This document shows positions 1 through 8,800 of a stretch of 10,952 bases of DNA, piece after piece (within the stretch, counting starts at the first letter, position 1; each line of letters begins with the position of its first letter). Under the pieces are notes generated by a model. The model did no database searches. It was not told the origin of the DNA and worked only from the letters and a program-made list of their open reading frames with translations. Source of the stretch: Phoronis ovalis (lineage: Eukaryota; Phoronida; Phoronidae); contig JAOXYB010057956.1 in assembly GCA_028565635.1 (NCBI GenBank), positions 1 through 10,952 on the forward strand. Direction: 5' to 3'. The position numbers and the translations under genes were made by a program.

Positions 1-699
1 TTTGCAAAATTTCACTTCGTTAGGGGCTTTTTTGAAAAGTCATGTTGGAACATGGGTACCCACTTTCATATTGACAACCCCCCCCGGGATTTTAAAGCTT
101 TGGCTAATATCTGCATAAATACTGATTCGAATCTATACATTTGGATATCTTTTTAAGGTAATGTTTCTACTTATCTGAGGAAGAGCTTGCATTTAGATAA
201 ATAAAACTCTTAAAAATTGAGCTTTAATCATTGAAGGTAGGAAGTTTTTTGGAGAATAAATATAAAGCTGTTGTTGGAGGATGTTCTTTTGTGTAGATAA
301 AAATTAGTTTTTACAGTTGTATAATCTGTTCCTCTTCAAGGAAGGAATTATTAATTGATTAAATAATAATATGAAAATTTATAGTTGAAGTGCTATTAAA
401 GAGAAGGCTTATATTTCAATAAATTTTAAATTTATAAGGACTTCTATTGTAATTAAGTCTTCTATTTTGATTTAACAATATAAATTTTGGACTTATTTGA
501 ACTTTACAATTTGTTTTTGTGCAAGTATTTTGGTCCTGGCATGCAATTCTGGCCGCTTGTTTCAATTATTCTCATCGTAAGCTTGTTAATAGTAAAATGT
601 TACCATCAGTTCACTCTCCTTTATCTGGAGATTTATAAAAAAACATTTCCTTGGCACTCTGTAGAATTTGTTCAACTTTCATTTCCATATGATTCTTAG
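1..699. other. upstream stretch with no recognised gene
   Basis: AT-rich DNA with no recognisable coding domain on either strand. It includes a run of eight C followed by GGG at 78-88, the only GC-rich spot. A first exon for the NUDT15-like gene that follows would be expected to encode the Leu-Pro-Gly-Gly-His-Leu-Glu-Phe-Gly stretch; I searched for it here and did not see it. A short open stretch at 487-699 has hydrophobic residues but no family resemblance and no clear splice signals. Confidence 0.5.
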
Positions 700-918
700 C
701 ACCTCAGAAATATCTCAACACAAACTGAAAACTTGACTGTAAGTTGTCTATACACTGGAACAGTGACATCACATGTTGCATGAACATGGAGTATAAGTAT
801 ACCAGCAAAACTGCATTCCCCGGATAACATCAAGTTTCCCATTGCTGTTACTGAAGCCCACTTGAACTGTATTGTAGCATTATTATATGACTGGAAATAT
901 TGGGCTTTCAAAAGATCA
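700..918 (+). pseudogene. possible relic of a receptor extracellular (type I periplasmic-binding-like) domain
   Basis: Read from CAC at 700, one frame gives a peptide with one internal TGA at 781-783. It reads YTGTVTSHVA, stop, TWSISIPAKLHSPDN, then KFPIAVTEAHLNCIVALLYD and WKYWAF. The spacing (Trp-x-Ile-x-Ile-Pro, then Phe-Pro, then Leu-Leu-x-x-x-x-Trp) resembles the ligand-binding region shared by receptor guanylate cyclases, GABA-B and glutamate receptor amino-terminal domains. A possible splice acceptor (TTCTTAG) precedes 700. No donor is evident before the Nudix exon at 953. The internal stop argues for a dead exon. This is pattern recognition by eye; chance resemblance in AT-rich DNA remains possible. 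Confidence 0.25.
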
Positions 919-952
919 TATCATAAAACTTTATTTATAACAATACCTTCAG

Positions 953-2123
953 TGAATCATGGGGTGAATGTGCAGTGCGTGAAACCAGAGAAGAAACGGG
1001 TCAGACGCTGAAGAATGTGCACTATGTTTATGTTACCAACGGAATATGGGGCGAGTATCACTATATTACTATATTCATGATGGGAGAATCTGAGGACGAA
1101 CCACAGAACTTAGAACCAGACAAGTGTTATGGTAAATTAATGCAAAATTAAAATTAGTGACAGTACGAGTATTAATTTAAAGACAAGAAAATTTGCAATC
1201 ATCTCTCTAGACCTATCATCAGGTGTCTATGCTTTGACGACTTGAGATACAAAAACCACTATCATTTGAGTATAACTTTTTAAAGTTTATTAATTTTCAT
1301 AATCGAAATGAACAGATAGTGCACAAGTAAAAATTAATATACATTTTTGTAATGGTTAATGTTAATGAATCCAAAAGTAAAAGGTTGAAAGTAATTCTTG
1401 TGAGCTGATAAGCGTCTTGTTTTGGAGAAAAGTTGTATTTTATTTTAAAAAGTCATATTTTAAAAATTAGGTAAAAAAAACCTTAGCGTCTGCAAAGGTG
1501 AAACTTGTCAAAAATTATCTTTATATATAGGTCTACAAAACTGAGTCTTAAATTTTTTAAATCTTGCTTTTTTTAAACTTATGAATTTTCAAATTTTTAA
1601 AGGATAGGATCTTGCTGATTTTGATCTGACCCTTAAATGTATATAGTTCATTTAATATAATAAGATTCAAGTTTTTTGAAGCAGAGGTTTTGACCTAATT
1701 TTTTTTTGAAAATTGAATTTCAGAACAAACAATTTTTCTCAAAAATGGCTTAGTTTATTTGAGCAGTATGCTGATATTTGCTGATAATATGAAAAACATG
1801 CTGAAAAAATACAAGTCTTATATTATAATTACATTTATTTATGTATAATTACACATTAGTTTTATTTTGCATATTATTATATAAGTATGCACAAAATATA
1901 ACTAACGTGTAATTATACGTAAGCGGCTGGTGCAACGTTACTTTAATCGCTGACATTAGTTTATTATATTACAGGCTGGGAATGGGTTGAGTGGAATTCA
2001 TTTCCATCACCAGAAAGACTCTTTCATCCATTAGTGTTGCTGCAAGAGCAAAGATATGATCCATTTGTACAAAAGAACCTCTTACAGTATTCAGGTAGAT
2101 TAAATAAAAAGCTGAAATGTTGA
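953..2123 (+). CDS. NUDT15-like Nudix hydrolase, copy 1 (5' part outside window)
   Basis: Two exons are visible, 953-1131 and 1975-2123, joined by an 843-bp intron; the first base, 953, finishes a split Gly codon. The first exon carries most of the Nudix box: GESWGECAVRETREETGQTL, matching the E-x7-RE-T-x-EE-x-G pattern whose glutamates bind Mg2+. It continues to LEPDKCYG. The second starts GWEWVEWNSFPSPERLF and ends at TGA 2121-2123 after KLNKKLKC-type basic residues. Intron positions match those of copy 2 exactly (split Gly before Glu-Ser; split Gly before Trp-Glu-Trp). NUDT15 relatives hydrolyse nucleoside triphosphates such as oxidised or modified dGTP to monophosphates in the cytosol; substrate here is unknown. 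The expected first exon (GVGV..., LPGGHLEFG) is not seen at 1-952, so the gene is partial in the window or truncated. Coding exons are intact, favouring a live gene. Confidence 0.82.
1226..1425 (+). repeat. dispersed repeat, copy A (in NUDT copy 1 intron)
   Basis: About 200 bp that resembles 5996-6191 along its whole length in the same orientation. Shared blocks in order: CTATG, GACTTGAGATACAAA, TATAACTTT, TTTTCATAA, AGATAG, CATTTTTG, TTAATGTT, ATGAAT and CTGATA-GCGTCT-TTTTGG. Differences are scattered substitutions and small indels, as expected for old copies of an interspersed non-coding element. No coding potential or tRNA-like box was recognised. Confidence 0.7.
1840..1921. repeat. AT-rich inverted repeat / hairpin (MITE-like)
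   Basis: The left arm from about 1840 to 1870 (TATGTATAATTACACATTAG onward) pairs with the right arm from about 1888 to 1921 (...CTAACGTGTAATTATACGTA), with a few mismatches around a short AT-rich loop. Arms are about 30 bp. Such hairpins are typical of small non-autonomous DNA elements, but no target-site duplication was confirmed. Confidence 0.6.
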
Positions 2124-2132
2124 CAAATTAAA
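2103..2132 (+). terminator. candidate poly(A) signals for NUDT copy 1
   Basis: AATAAA at 2103-2108 lies just before the stop codon, and ATTAAA at 2127-2132 lies four bases after it. The second is the more plausible position for 3' end formation, but such hexamers are common in AT-rich DNA. Confidence 0.3.
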
Positions 2133-2573
2133 GTAATATACTTTTTATCACTTTGTTCAAATTTTAGAGCACATTTTATTAGTTTATTAATCTGCTGTAA
2201 AATTATATTTGTTGGCAAATAATTGCAAAGTTGTTTCAAGCTATCAAAAATCTTTACAGCATGTATCAATGCCAAATAACATGGCAACTATGAAATTGTT
2301 GTCCCCTTGGTAGTGATAAATTGTTTAAGAAGGTTTTCTATTCACTAACTTCTTATTTTTTTATTCAGGCTCTTAAACATTAGATAAATTTAAATTTTTG
2401 AAATGTTTGCTTTATCACAATCCAGCATAAGCCTTTAGGATCTTGTGTTGTGACCTTGACTTTGGACTGCTAAGAGCTTACAAGACAAAATTTGGAAACT
2501 GAAAAACATAAACATAAAATCTTACAACTCTGTATTAAATCTTTAAGGCACTGATAGTGGTATAAGTAACACA
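2124..2573 (+). other. intergenic stretch between the two NUDT genes
   Basis: Only 450 bp separates the copy 1 stop from the copy 2 start codon, so any promoter and leader of copy 2 must lie here unless upstream exons are spliced in. An in-frame TAA lies 30 bases before the ATG, fixing 2574 as the first in-frame start of an unspliced leader. The TTTAAG just before that leader could also serve as a splice acceptor. No TATA box stands out from the AT-rich background. Confidence 0.5.
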
Positions 2574-4705
2574 ATGGAGTCAGGTGAATCGCAGAGACCT
2601 AAGGTGGGTGTCGGCGTTATCATCACAAGTTCATCACATCCTAATTGTGTTCTGATTGGACGGAGAAAAAACAGTGCTGGAGAATCGCTGTATGGATTGC
2701 CTGGTGGCCATCTAGAGTTTGGGTTAGTATGAGGGCGGCATCACCGCTGACTAAATTAACATTCTTAATTATGATTTATGACATGTGTCATGTTATATAT
2801 TTAAACTTTTTTTTTTCTTTTTTTGTTTCTTACTATTGTGACATTGAATAGTATGACACAAAAATTATTGGGAATTTTCGATTGAATCTGTGTTAAAGAA
2901 TATGATTCACAAGCTCATCAAATTTTCCCAAAATATAGAATAATCAATTTAATTTATATTTGTAAATTCTTTATACCCATAAGACACTAAATTGAGATAT
3001 TTATGATGCATTCATTAATGCAAATCAAAATTGGTCGTTAGTTTTCGCTGTTATACAGCTAGCTAAGAATGTGAGAATGTGAGCATAACATAATGCTGGG
3101 TTTAAAGCCATCTGCAAGCAAAAAATAGTTTGCATAAGTTTAATAATTACCAAATCATTGAGTGATACATGTTAAATTCAAAAACCAGCAAATGTTTATT
3201 ACAGTGTCATGTTTCAAATATAGAAAACTAGCCTTTAACATGGAAATATTAAATATATCTCCAGATTTCTAGGCTAGAAATTCATAAAATAAGCCACTGA
3301 CAGAAAAAGCAGGTTAAGTGAAGCATAGTATGTTCCCATGTCAAATTCCAAATTTAAGATTATAGGCTTTATTTTTCTGCAAGACTTAGCTTCTTTATAA
3401 CTAAAAATTTAAACAAATAATATTCGATCTGCGTGGATGATTAATTTCTTTAATTAATATGAAGAACTCGTGAAAAATCAGCCAAAAACGTAAATTACCT
3501 CCAGCCATTCTTGGCATGGAGGTTCCTGCTAAGTAGATTATTGGTGGTGATCCAAAGTTCGTTATAGGAGTTGACAAGCTTATCAAAGGAAAAGTAGGAA
3601 ACTATTTTTTTTTTTGATACCCAAAATCCTTTTTACGGGCCAATACATCATCCAGAAAGAGTTGATCAGAAACCAACAAAAACGCGCTGAGATTTGATTA
3701 AAAATGTCTTCAAATTGCTGCTCCGGGACGATTATTAGAGCGGGATCAATTAGTCATTTATCTTGATTCCAGAGGGAGTGATTATTAGAGAAATTATATT
3801 GACTGCGCCCATATGCTGTTCCTATAGTGGTGAACGGTCGTAACTGCATTGGACTCTGCGCGCACTTGATGGAGCCACTAGTCCTTAACCCAATGAACCA
3901 TGGTCATGAATGTGCCAATTTTATAAATGAAATTATGTGAACATGTGGAGATTTGCAATAGTGCGTTTATGCCAATTACATTTATGATTTAGCTTATAGA
4001 TGCACGTTGTGAATTGCGAAGCTCTTTTGTTCTTTTTAGGGAATCATTTTTATCCTGTGCTGCTCGTGAAACTAAAGAAGAAACAGGATTGTCCTTGCTT
4101 AATCTGCAGTTTGTGCATGTTGCAAATGTGGTGCTGGACAAGGAGAAGAAACATTATATTGATATATTTGTACAGGGTGATCTGAAACCAGGAAGTGAAC
4201 CGACAAATGTTGAACCTGAAAAATGTGAAGGTATGCACAAGTTCTACTTCATACATGGGCTTAAGAATTAATGTTCTGGTTAAATCAAGAGTATAAATCT
4301 TCAATCTATCTGAATATTTCTGCCTGAAGTCACTGTGTCTGATCACAGCTGTTTCCTAAGGTCAATAGTAAGAGGTATAAACATGCCAACCCAATCTGAC
4401 ATATTGTAGTGTTTGATGAATGATCAATCCCACAATACCACATGCTTATACTATCCCGTCATAAACACAATAAGTTGTGGGAAAGATTGTGCTCATTTTG
4501 CAACGTCTGCATGGCAATAATCTGTGACATTTACATGTTGTTAGCATTATGAAGGCCATAGTGATTTAATGTTATTACAGGCTGGGAATGGCATGATTGG
4601 TCTTGCTTTCCTAAAGCAGAAGAACTCTTCAAACCTCTCAGCATATTTAAAGGCACAGGATACAACCCTTTCGTAGAAATGAATAAGAAGGGTCCAGTTT
4701 CATGA
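2574..4705 (+). CDS. NUDT15-like Nudix hydrolase, copy 2 (complete, three exons)
   Basis: Exons are 2574-2722, 4040-4230 and 4581-4705; coding length is 465 bp including the stop, or 154 residues, close to human NUDT15 (164). Exon 1 reads [20 protein letters not shown] and ends [10 protein letters not shown] (about residues 40-49). Exon 2 completes the Nudix box, G-HLEFG-E-x7-RETKEETGL, with the metal-binding glutamates present. It ends at VEPEKCEG. Exon 3 starts [17 protein letters not shown] and stops at TGA 4703-4705. Acceptors TTTTTAG and TTATTACAG and donors GGGTTAGT and GGTATGC are canonical and keep frame. The family cleaves modified or normal (d)GTP-type nucleotides to monophosphates in the cytosol; the actual substrate here is unknown. 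The gene follows copy 1 in the same orientation with identical intron positions, so the pair arose by tandem duplication. Confidence 0.92.
2723..4039 (+). other. intron 1 of NUDT15-like copy 2
   Basis: At 1,317 bp this is the largest intron in the window. Most of it is featureless AT-rich DNA. From about 3474 to 3900 base composition becomes less AT-rich and shows a degraded coding-like frame on the plus strand ([20 protein letters not shown], stop, [19 protein letters not shown]), suggesting an old inserted gene or transposon fragment that I cannot name. Confidence 0.6.
4231..4580 (+). other. intron 2 of NUDT15-like copy 2
   Basis: 350 bp from donor GTATGC to acceptor TTATTACAG. It interrupts the same codon as the intron of copy 1. 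Nothing else is recognised inside. Confidence 0.8.
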
Positions 4706-4966
4706 AAAATATTCAGGTACTAGCAATCGTTGTCCATGTCATTATTTTTGTGTAGTATTGTTCTAGAGAAAATAATGTGCAATCTGGGAAGCCTGAATTA
4801 CTCTTTTTATATGGGTTCCTTATTAGTGGTTCTGTTTACTGTAGATATATAGTAATTAAAACCATATCATTCAAATCTGAGGTACGAGACATGATGCAGC
4901 CACATATATTGTTTTCTTGCACATACCATATTAGAATGATATTTTATTGGATAACAGACAGTGTAA

Positions 4967-4972
4967 AATAAA
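4967..4972 (+). terminator. poly(A) signal candidate, NUDT copy 2
   Basis: AATAAA lies about 260 bases after the TGA at 4703-4705, a normal 3' UTR distance. A weaker ATTAAA is at 4855-4860. Confidence 0.5.
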
Positions 4973-5113
4973 ATATATTTGTATATTTGTGTAAGAGTAA
5001 AGAAAAATTAATTTAATAATGTACCCCAGATAATTTGATGCATACAGAATGCACACCAAAAATGCAGGATACAATGTATGACTTACCAATACAAACTGTG
5101 GTCCTTTAATTGT

Positions 5114-5119
5114 TTTATT
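5114..5119 (-). terminator. poly(A) signal candidate, glutamate receptor gene
   Basis: TTTATT on the plus strand is AATAAA on the minus strand, 104 bases past the receptor stop codon. A second one lies at 4943-4948 and, if used, would make the receptor 3' UTR overlap that of the convergent NUDT gene. Confidence 0.5.
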
Positions 5120-5223
5120 TGTAAAAAATGGATAAAAGGGCCTTGAATTCTAGAAGTTTTCCAGTTGAAAACCTTGGTATATTTACAAAGATTTTTAGGA
5201 AGGCCACTTTGGAATTAGACATT

Positions 5224-5831
5224 TTATACATAAATCTGATCAGTGTCTTGAATAGTGGCAAGTTTTTTTTCTAATTTAGCTTTTTCTTGCATCAGTTCCC
5301 ATAAACGTTTTTCGTGTTCTAACTCTGATGACTTCCACATTATCAACAGTTCCTCTTTACTAAATCCATCAATATCTAACTCCCTCTGGTGAGCAATGTC
5401 AGTTATTGTGGCTCCCTGTGCTATATTTTGTTTGAGCCTGTTGTCTTTGACAGGAAACAGTTTGTAATCTCTTTCTTTACTTGCCGTGTACGTATTGTTC
5501 CTCTCTGTCTGTAGATTATTTTTATGTCTCTCCGAGAGACCATTTCCACTGTTTCCTATGTCATTATTGTGAATTATATCGCTGACTTGGGAATTGTTAC
5601 TCTGAGCTTTCACTGTGTTATTATGTAATTCAAAGTCAACATCATCATCAGCTAAATAACTCGCATTACTGTAGAATGACAAGTCCCGCCTTATCATTGG
5701 ATCAGACAAGTCCCGCCTTATCATTGGATCAGACAAGTCCCGCCTTATCAGTGGATCAGACAAGTCCCGCCTTATCATTGGATCAGTTGCTGGATATTGC
5801 TTGTCATTGTCAACTTCTACTGAGACTTGAC
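5224..5831 (-). CDS. receptor last exon: repeat region, coiled coil, C-terminus
   Basis: Acceptor TTGTTTTAG, then two bases finishing Gly, 201 codons and TAA at 5224-5226. Residues 18-51 or so hold four imperfect copies of M/L-I-R-R-D-L-S-D-P. A low-complexity Asn-rich stretch follows (HNNTVKAQSNNSQ, NNDIGNSGN). From about residue 155, FSKEELLIMWKSSELEHEKR and the following WELMQEKAKLEKKLATIQ form a probable coiled coil, as at the end of vertebrate GluN3 tails. The last residues DQIYV fit a class II PDZ ligand (hydrophobic-x-hydrophobic). Codon frame is uninterrupted across the exon. Confidence 0.88.
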
Positions 5832-8800
5832 CTAAAACAAGAGTTGTGAGAGGATATTTATTTGCCTCTCTACACTGCCAATTGTAGCTATAATGTACTT
5901 AGCTTTTCTCAAGTAGTCCTAGCGTTTTTTATATGGGAAATGTCTTCGGCCATTTTAAGAAGTACTCAGTATAACCCTAGTTTTTAAGTCTAACACTATG
6001 ATCGAAAGGACTTGAGATACAAACAAAAGCACTGTTATTTGACTATAACTTTCTTTGTTACTTTTCATAACCAAAATTTAGAGATAGACATGTAAAAGTA
6101 TTCATTTTTGCAAAGGCTATAGCTTAATGTTGATGAATTCAAAGGAAAAAAGTGAAAATAATTTTCACGATCTGATAGGCGTCTATTTTGGGACATCCTG
6201 TCCTATTTACATCAAGGAGCATTAAGAATATCTGGATCTGGTCTAAGATAGTTGCAATCTTAATTTGGTTCTCTGTTTTCTGTCAGAAAATTTAAAAAAT
6301 ATGTTTTCGTGGTCACTAAGATCGAAGTGTAAGAAATGCTTCAGATTTAACTTTAAGAAATACTTCAGAATAATTATCAAACAAGTTTACTATTTGAAGT
6401 TATCCCCTTCTGATTTAAGTTTACTATTTAAAATTATCTTACCTTCTGATTTAAGTGAATGATTTGACTCGGCACCTGCAAGCTTGTTGATTTTGTCTAT
6501 GCTGTGGGCTGTCCTCACAATGTCAAATAAATCGCGCTTTTTACCAGTCATTTTTGCTCTGTCGCTCTAGAAAATTTAACAATAAAGAATTTGACTGTTT
6601 ATAGATGTAAAGTTTTTATTAAAGTTAGTTGTACAAGAGGCTGATAGACATAGATACTTGAATAAATTATTAGTTTAAATCTTAGCTTAACATATGAATG
6701 TAATTAATATTTAAAAAACATTCCAAAAACAGTCTTTATAAAGAAATGTAAAGACATGCTCTGAACTACTGGAAGTTTGATTATAGTTGATAGACAAGTA
6801 TTTACATGCAGCAAATCGTAACTTAATGTCCATCTAGGAAAATGGCACTCTACTAAACTACAAGTATTCAAAACTCTAAATTGAATTACCTGCTAACTAA
6901 ATAAATGTAGTCACTGTGATATTTCACTATAATTTGACATGAGCATTTTTTGAAATAACTCACCTTTTTGACACTTTTCTGGAAAAGCTGTGTAAATTGT
7001 CTAGATTTCATAATTGTCATCATTTCCCTGGCGGAGTGATGGGGATTCACTAGTTCGTCACTGTTGATTATTCGATAAAGGCGCTAAAAAAATATATTCT
7101 AGGTGTAATTATTCTCAAAGCAACAAAAAATCAGACTAAAGTACTACATAAAAAAGTTATTACCGCCATCAAATCTCCTAATGCAGGCTCTATTACTCAA
7201 CAGATAAGCGTTTGGAAGAGGTTTTTATCAACAGCTCTAAGCACAAATTTTAGGAACTGATAGTGATAGATCTGATAGTGAAAAAGTTTTAAACAAGATG
7301 GCTGCATTAAAACCAACCAAAATCTGTATTTTCACAATTAATCAGCAAAGCTTAACTATTGAAATACTATTTCAAGCACATAAAAGGAACCTAAGCTGGG
7401 TACATGATATATGTATTTATTGAACTCTTTGCTACTCTATAAAATATTATGATCACCGTACATGGTAGTTCTAATAATTACCTGGCTTATAAACATCATG
7501 TGTAGACTTTTCCATGTAGATGACTTTGGTTTATTCCGTACCCACGGTACAAACCAACGGAAGACAGCATGTTCTAAACACATCACAATGGCACAGGCAC
7601 CAATAGTCACAACTACCATTACAAACAATCCTGTAATTATATAAAATACAGTAGACAAATGCATTCAAATCATAAAAACAAACAGATAATGATCCGAAAT
7701 GTTCACATGCATACAATAAACCTATTGAAGGAGCTTCATTTAAAGTATATTACTGTAGGCTCAAGTTTATAAAGCTGTTTTTTCATCATAGAAGGGAATT
7801 AGTATGGTTTTCTTTCTACTGGGTACTAAACTTTGAATCACTTAACAAGACATGTAGTGTCACATTTATTACTAATTACTGTTTTGTTAAGTAACACTTT
7901 AATTGATTCACGAGATACGTTCAGGTAAAATGCGACTAGCACCTCTCGACTGCAATTGTAGTAGATGGAAATAATTAGTACATACCAGAGAGGTTGTTTA
8001 GTCCAAGTTGTGTTAGTTCACTGGAATATTCTTTTGTTGCAGTACATATAGATGAGCCAAAATGGATGTAACTTAGTCGTTCAATGTACCCAGACATGTG
8101 ATATTCAATTATCTTCTGAGATAACTGGATCTGGAAATTTTTTGAAATTGTTTGTTACTTTATCAATTTAATCATGGTTTTATCTATAAAGTAACTATGT
8201 TTTATTTAATAATTAATGTGTGCAATGAGTATCTTCTCTTCTTATGGGTCTTGTGTGACATCATTTTGCAGCATGTTATATATATAGCACACTACTTTAT
8301 TTCACTGCCTTAGCCTTGACCTTGATAACAATACTGTGAGTCGGTGTACATTTCAGTTCATGAATGCTCAGGGCATGTAAAAGTTGTGCTTTTAAACATT
8401 CTCTGATATCTTAATTGTTTGCTAATTTATGATATCAAAATGGCTTTTAACTCTTAAGACCTGTTAATAAAATCATTGCTTGCTCAACTGAAAAACTAAG
8501 AGAATTACAAAGTTAACATCTTCCAGTAATCATTACCTCTTATTGTTGTGGTCATATAGCTTCCGACAAATATTTCCTTATTTCATGATTCATAAGACCG
8601 TGAAGAGCCATGCACATTAAGGAAATTCGCATTTATGAATAACATGTCCAGGAACATAATTGTTCATTATTTTGATTTCCCTTTTGTGCCTACCTCTTCA
8701 TGGTCTACTGATTTATGAAACGAAACCTTTGTTGGACGTTTGTACATCCCTACAATAATATCAGGTTTTGCCCTGCCCCACTTATTACTGTCCAAATGGC

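Larger units (their letters stand above)
1132..1974 (+). other. intron of NUDT15-like copy 1
   Basis: Donor G|GTAAAT follows 1131 and acceptor TTATATTACAG ends at 1974. The intron is AT-rich and holds a dispersed repeat (1226-1425) and a hairpin-forming inverted repeat (1840-1921). No further exon is seen inside it. Confidence 0.75.

Noticed and set aside
487-699. Plus-strand hydrophobic open frame
   Set aside because: Needs a TTG start, has no splice or family support, and hydrophobic runs are expected by chance in AT-rich DNA.
2024-2287. Minus-strand open frame of 87 codons
   Set aside because: Partly antisense to the last Nudix exon of copy 1 and otherwise low-complexity AT-rich sequence.
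3840-3900. Less AT-rich stretch examined for a tRNA or SINE head
   Set aside because: No A-box/B-box pair or cloverleaf could be formed by eye.
4050-4346. Minus-strand open frame of 98 codons across the Nudix exon
   Set aside because: Antisense shadow of the 4040-4230 Nudix exon, which has the catalytic motif in frame on the plus strand.
5224-5831. CRISPR-like reading of the 27-bp repeat
   Set aside because: Units abut with no spacers and encode a repeated peptide in frame within a receptor tail; this is a coding minisatellite.
7834-7911. Weak inverted repeat (GAATCACTTAACAA ... TTGTTAAGT ... TGATTC)
   Set aside because: Core arms of about 9 bp with uneven spacing in AT-rich intron; could be chance.
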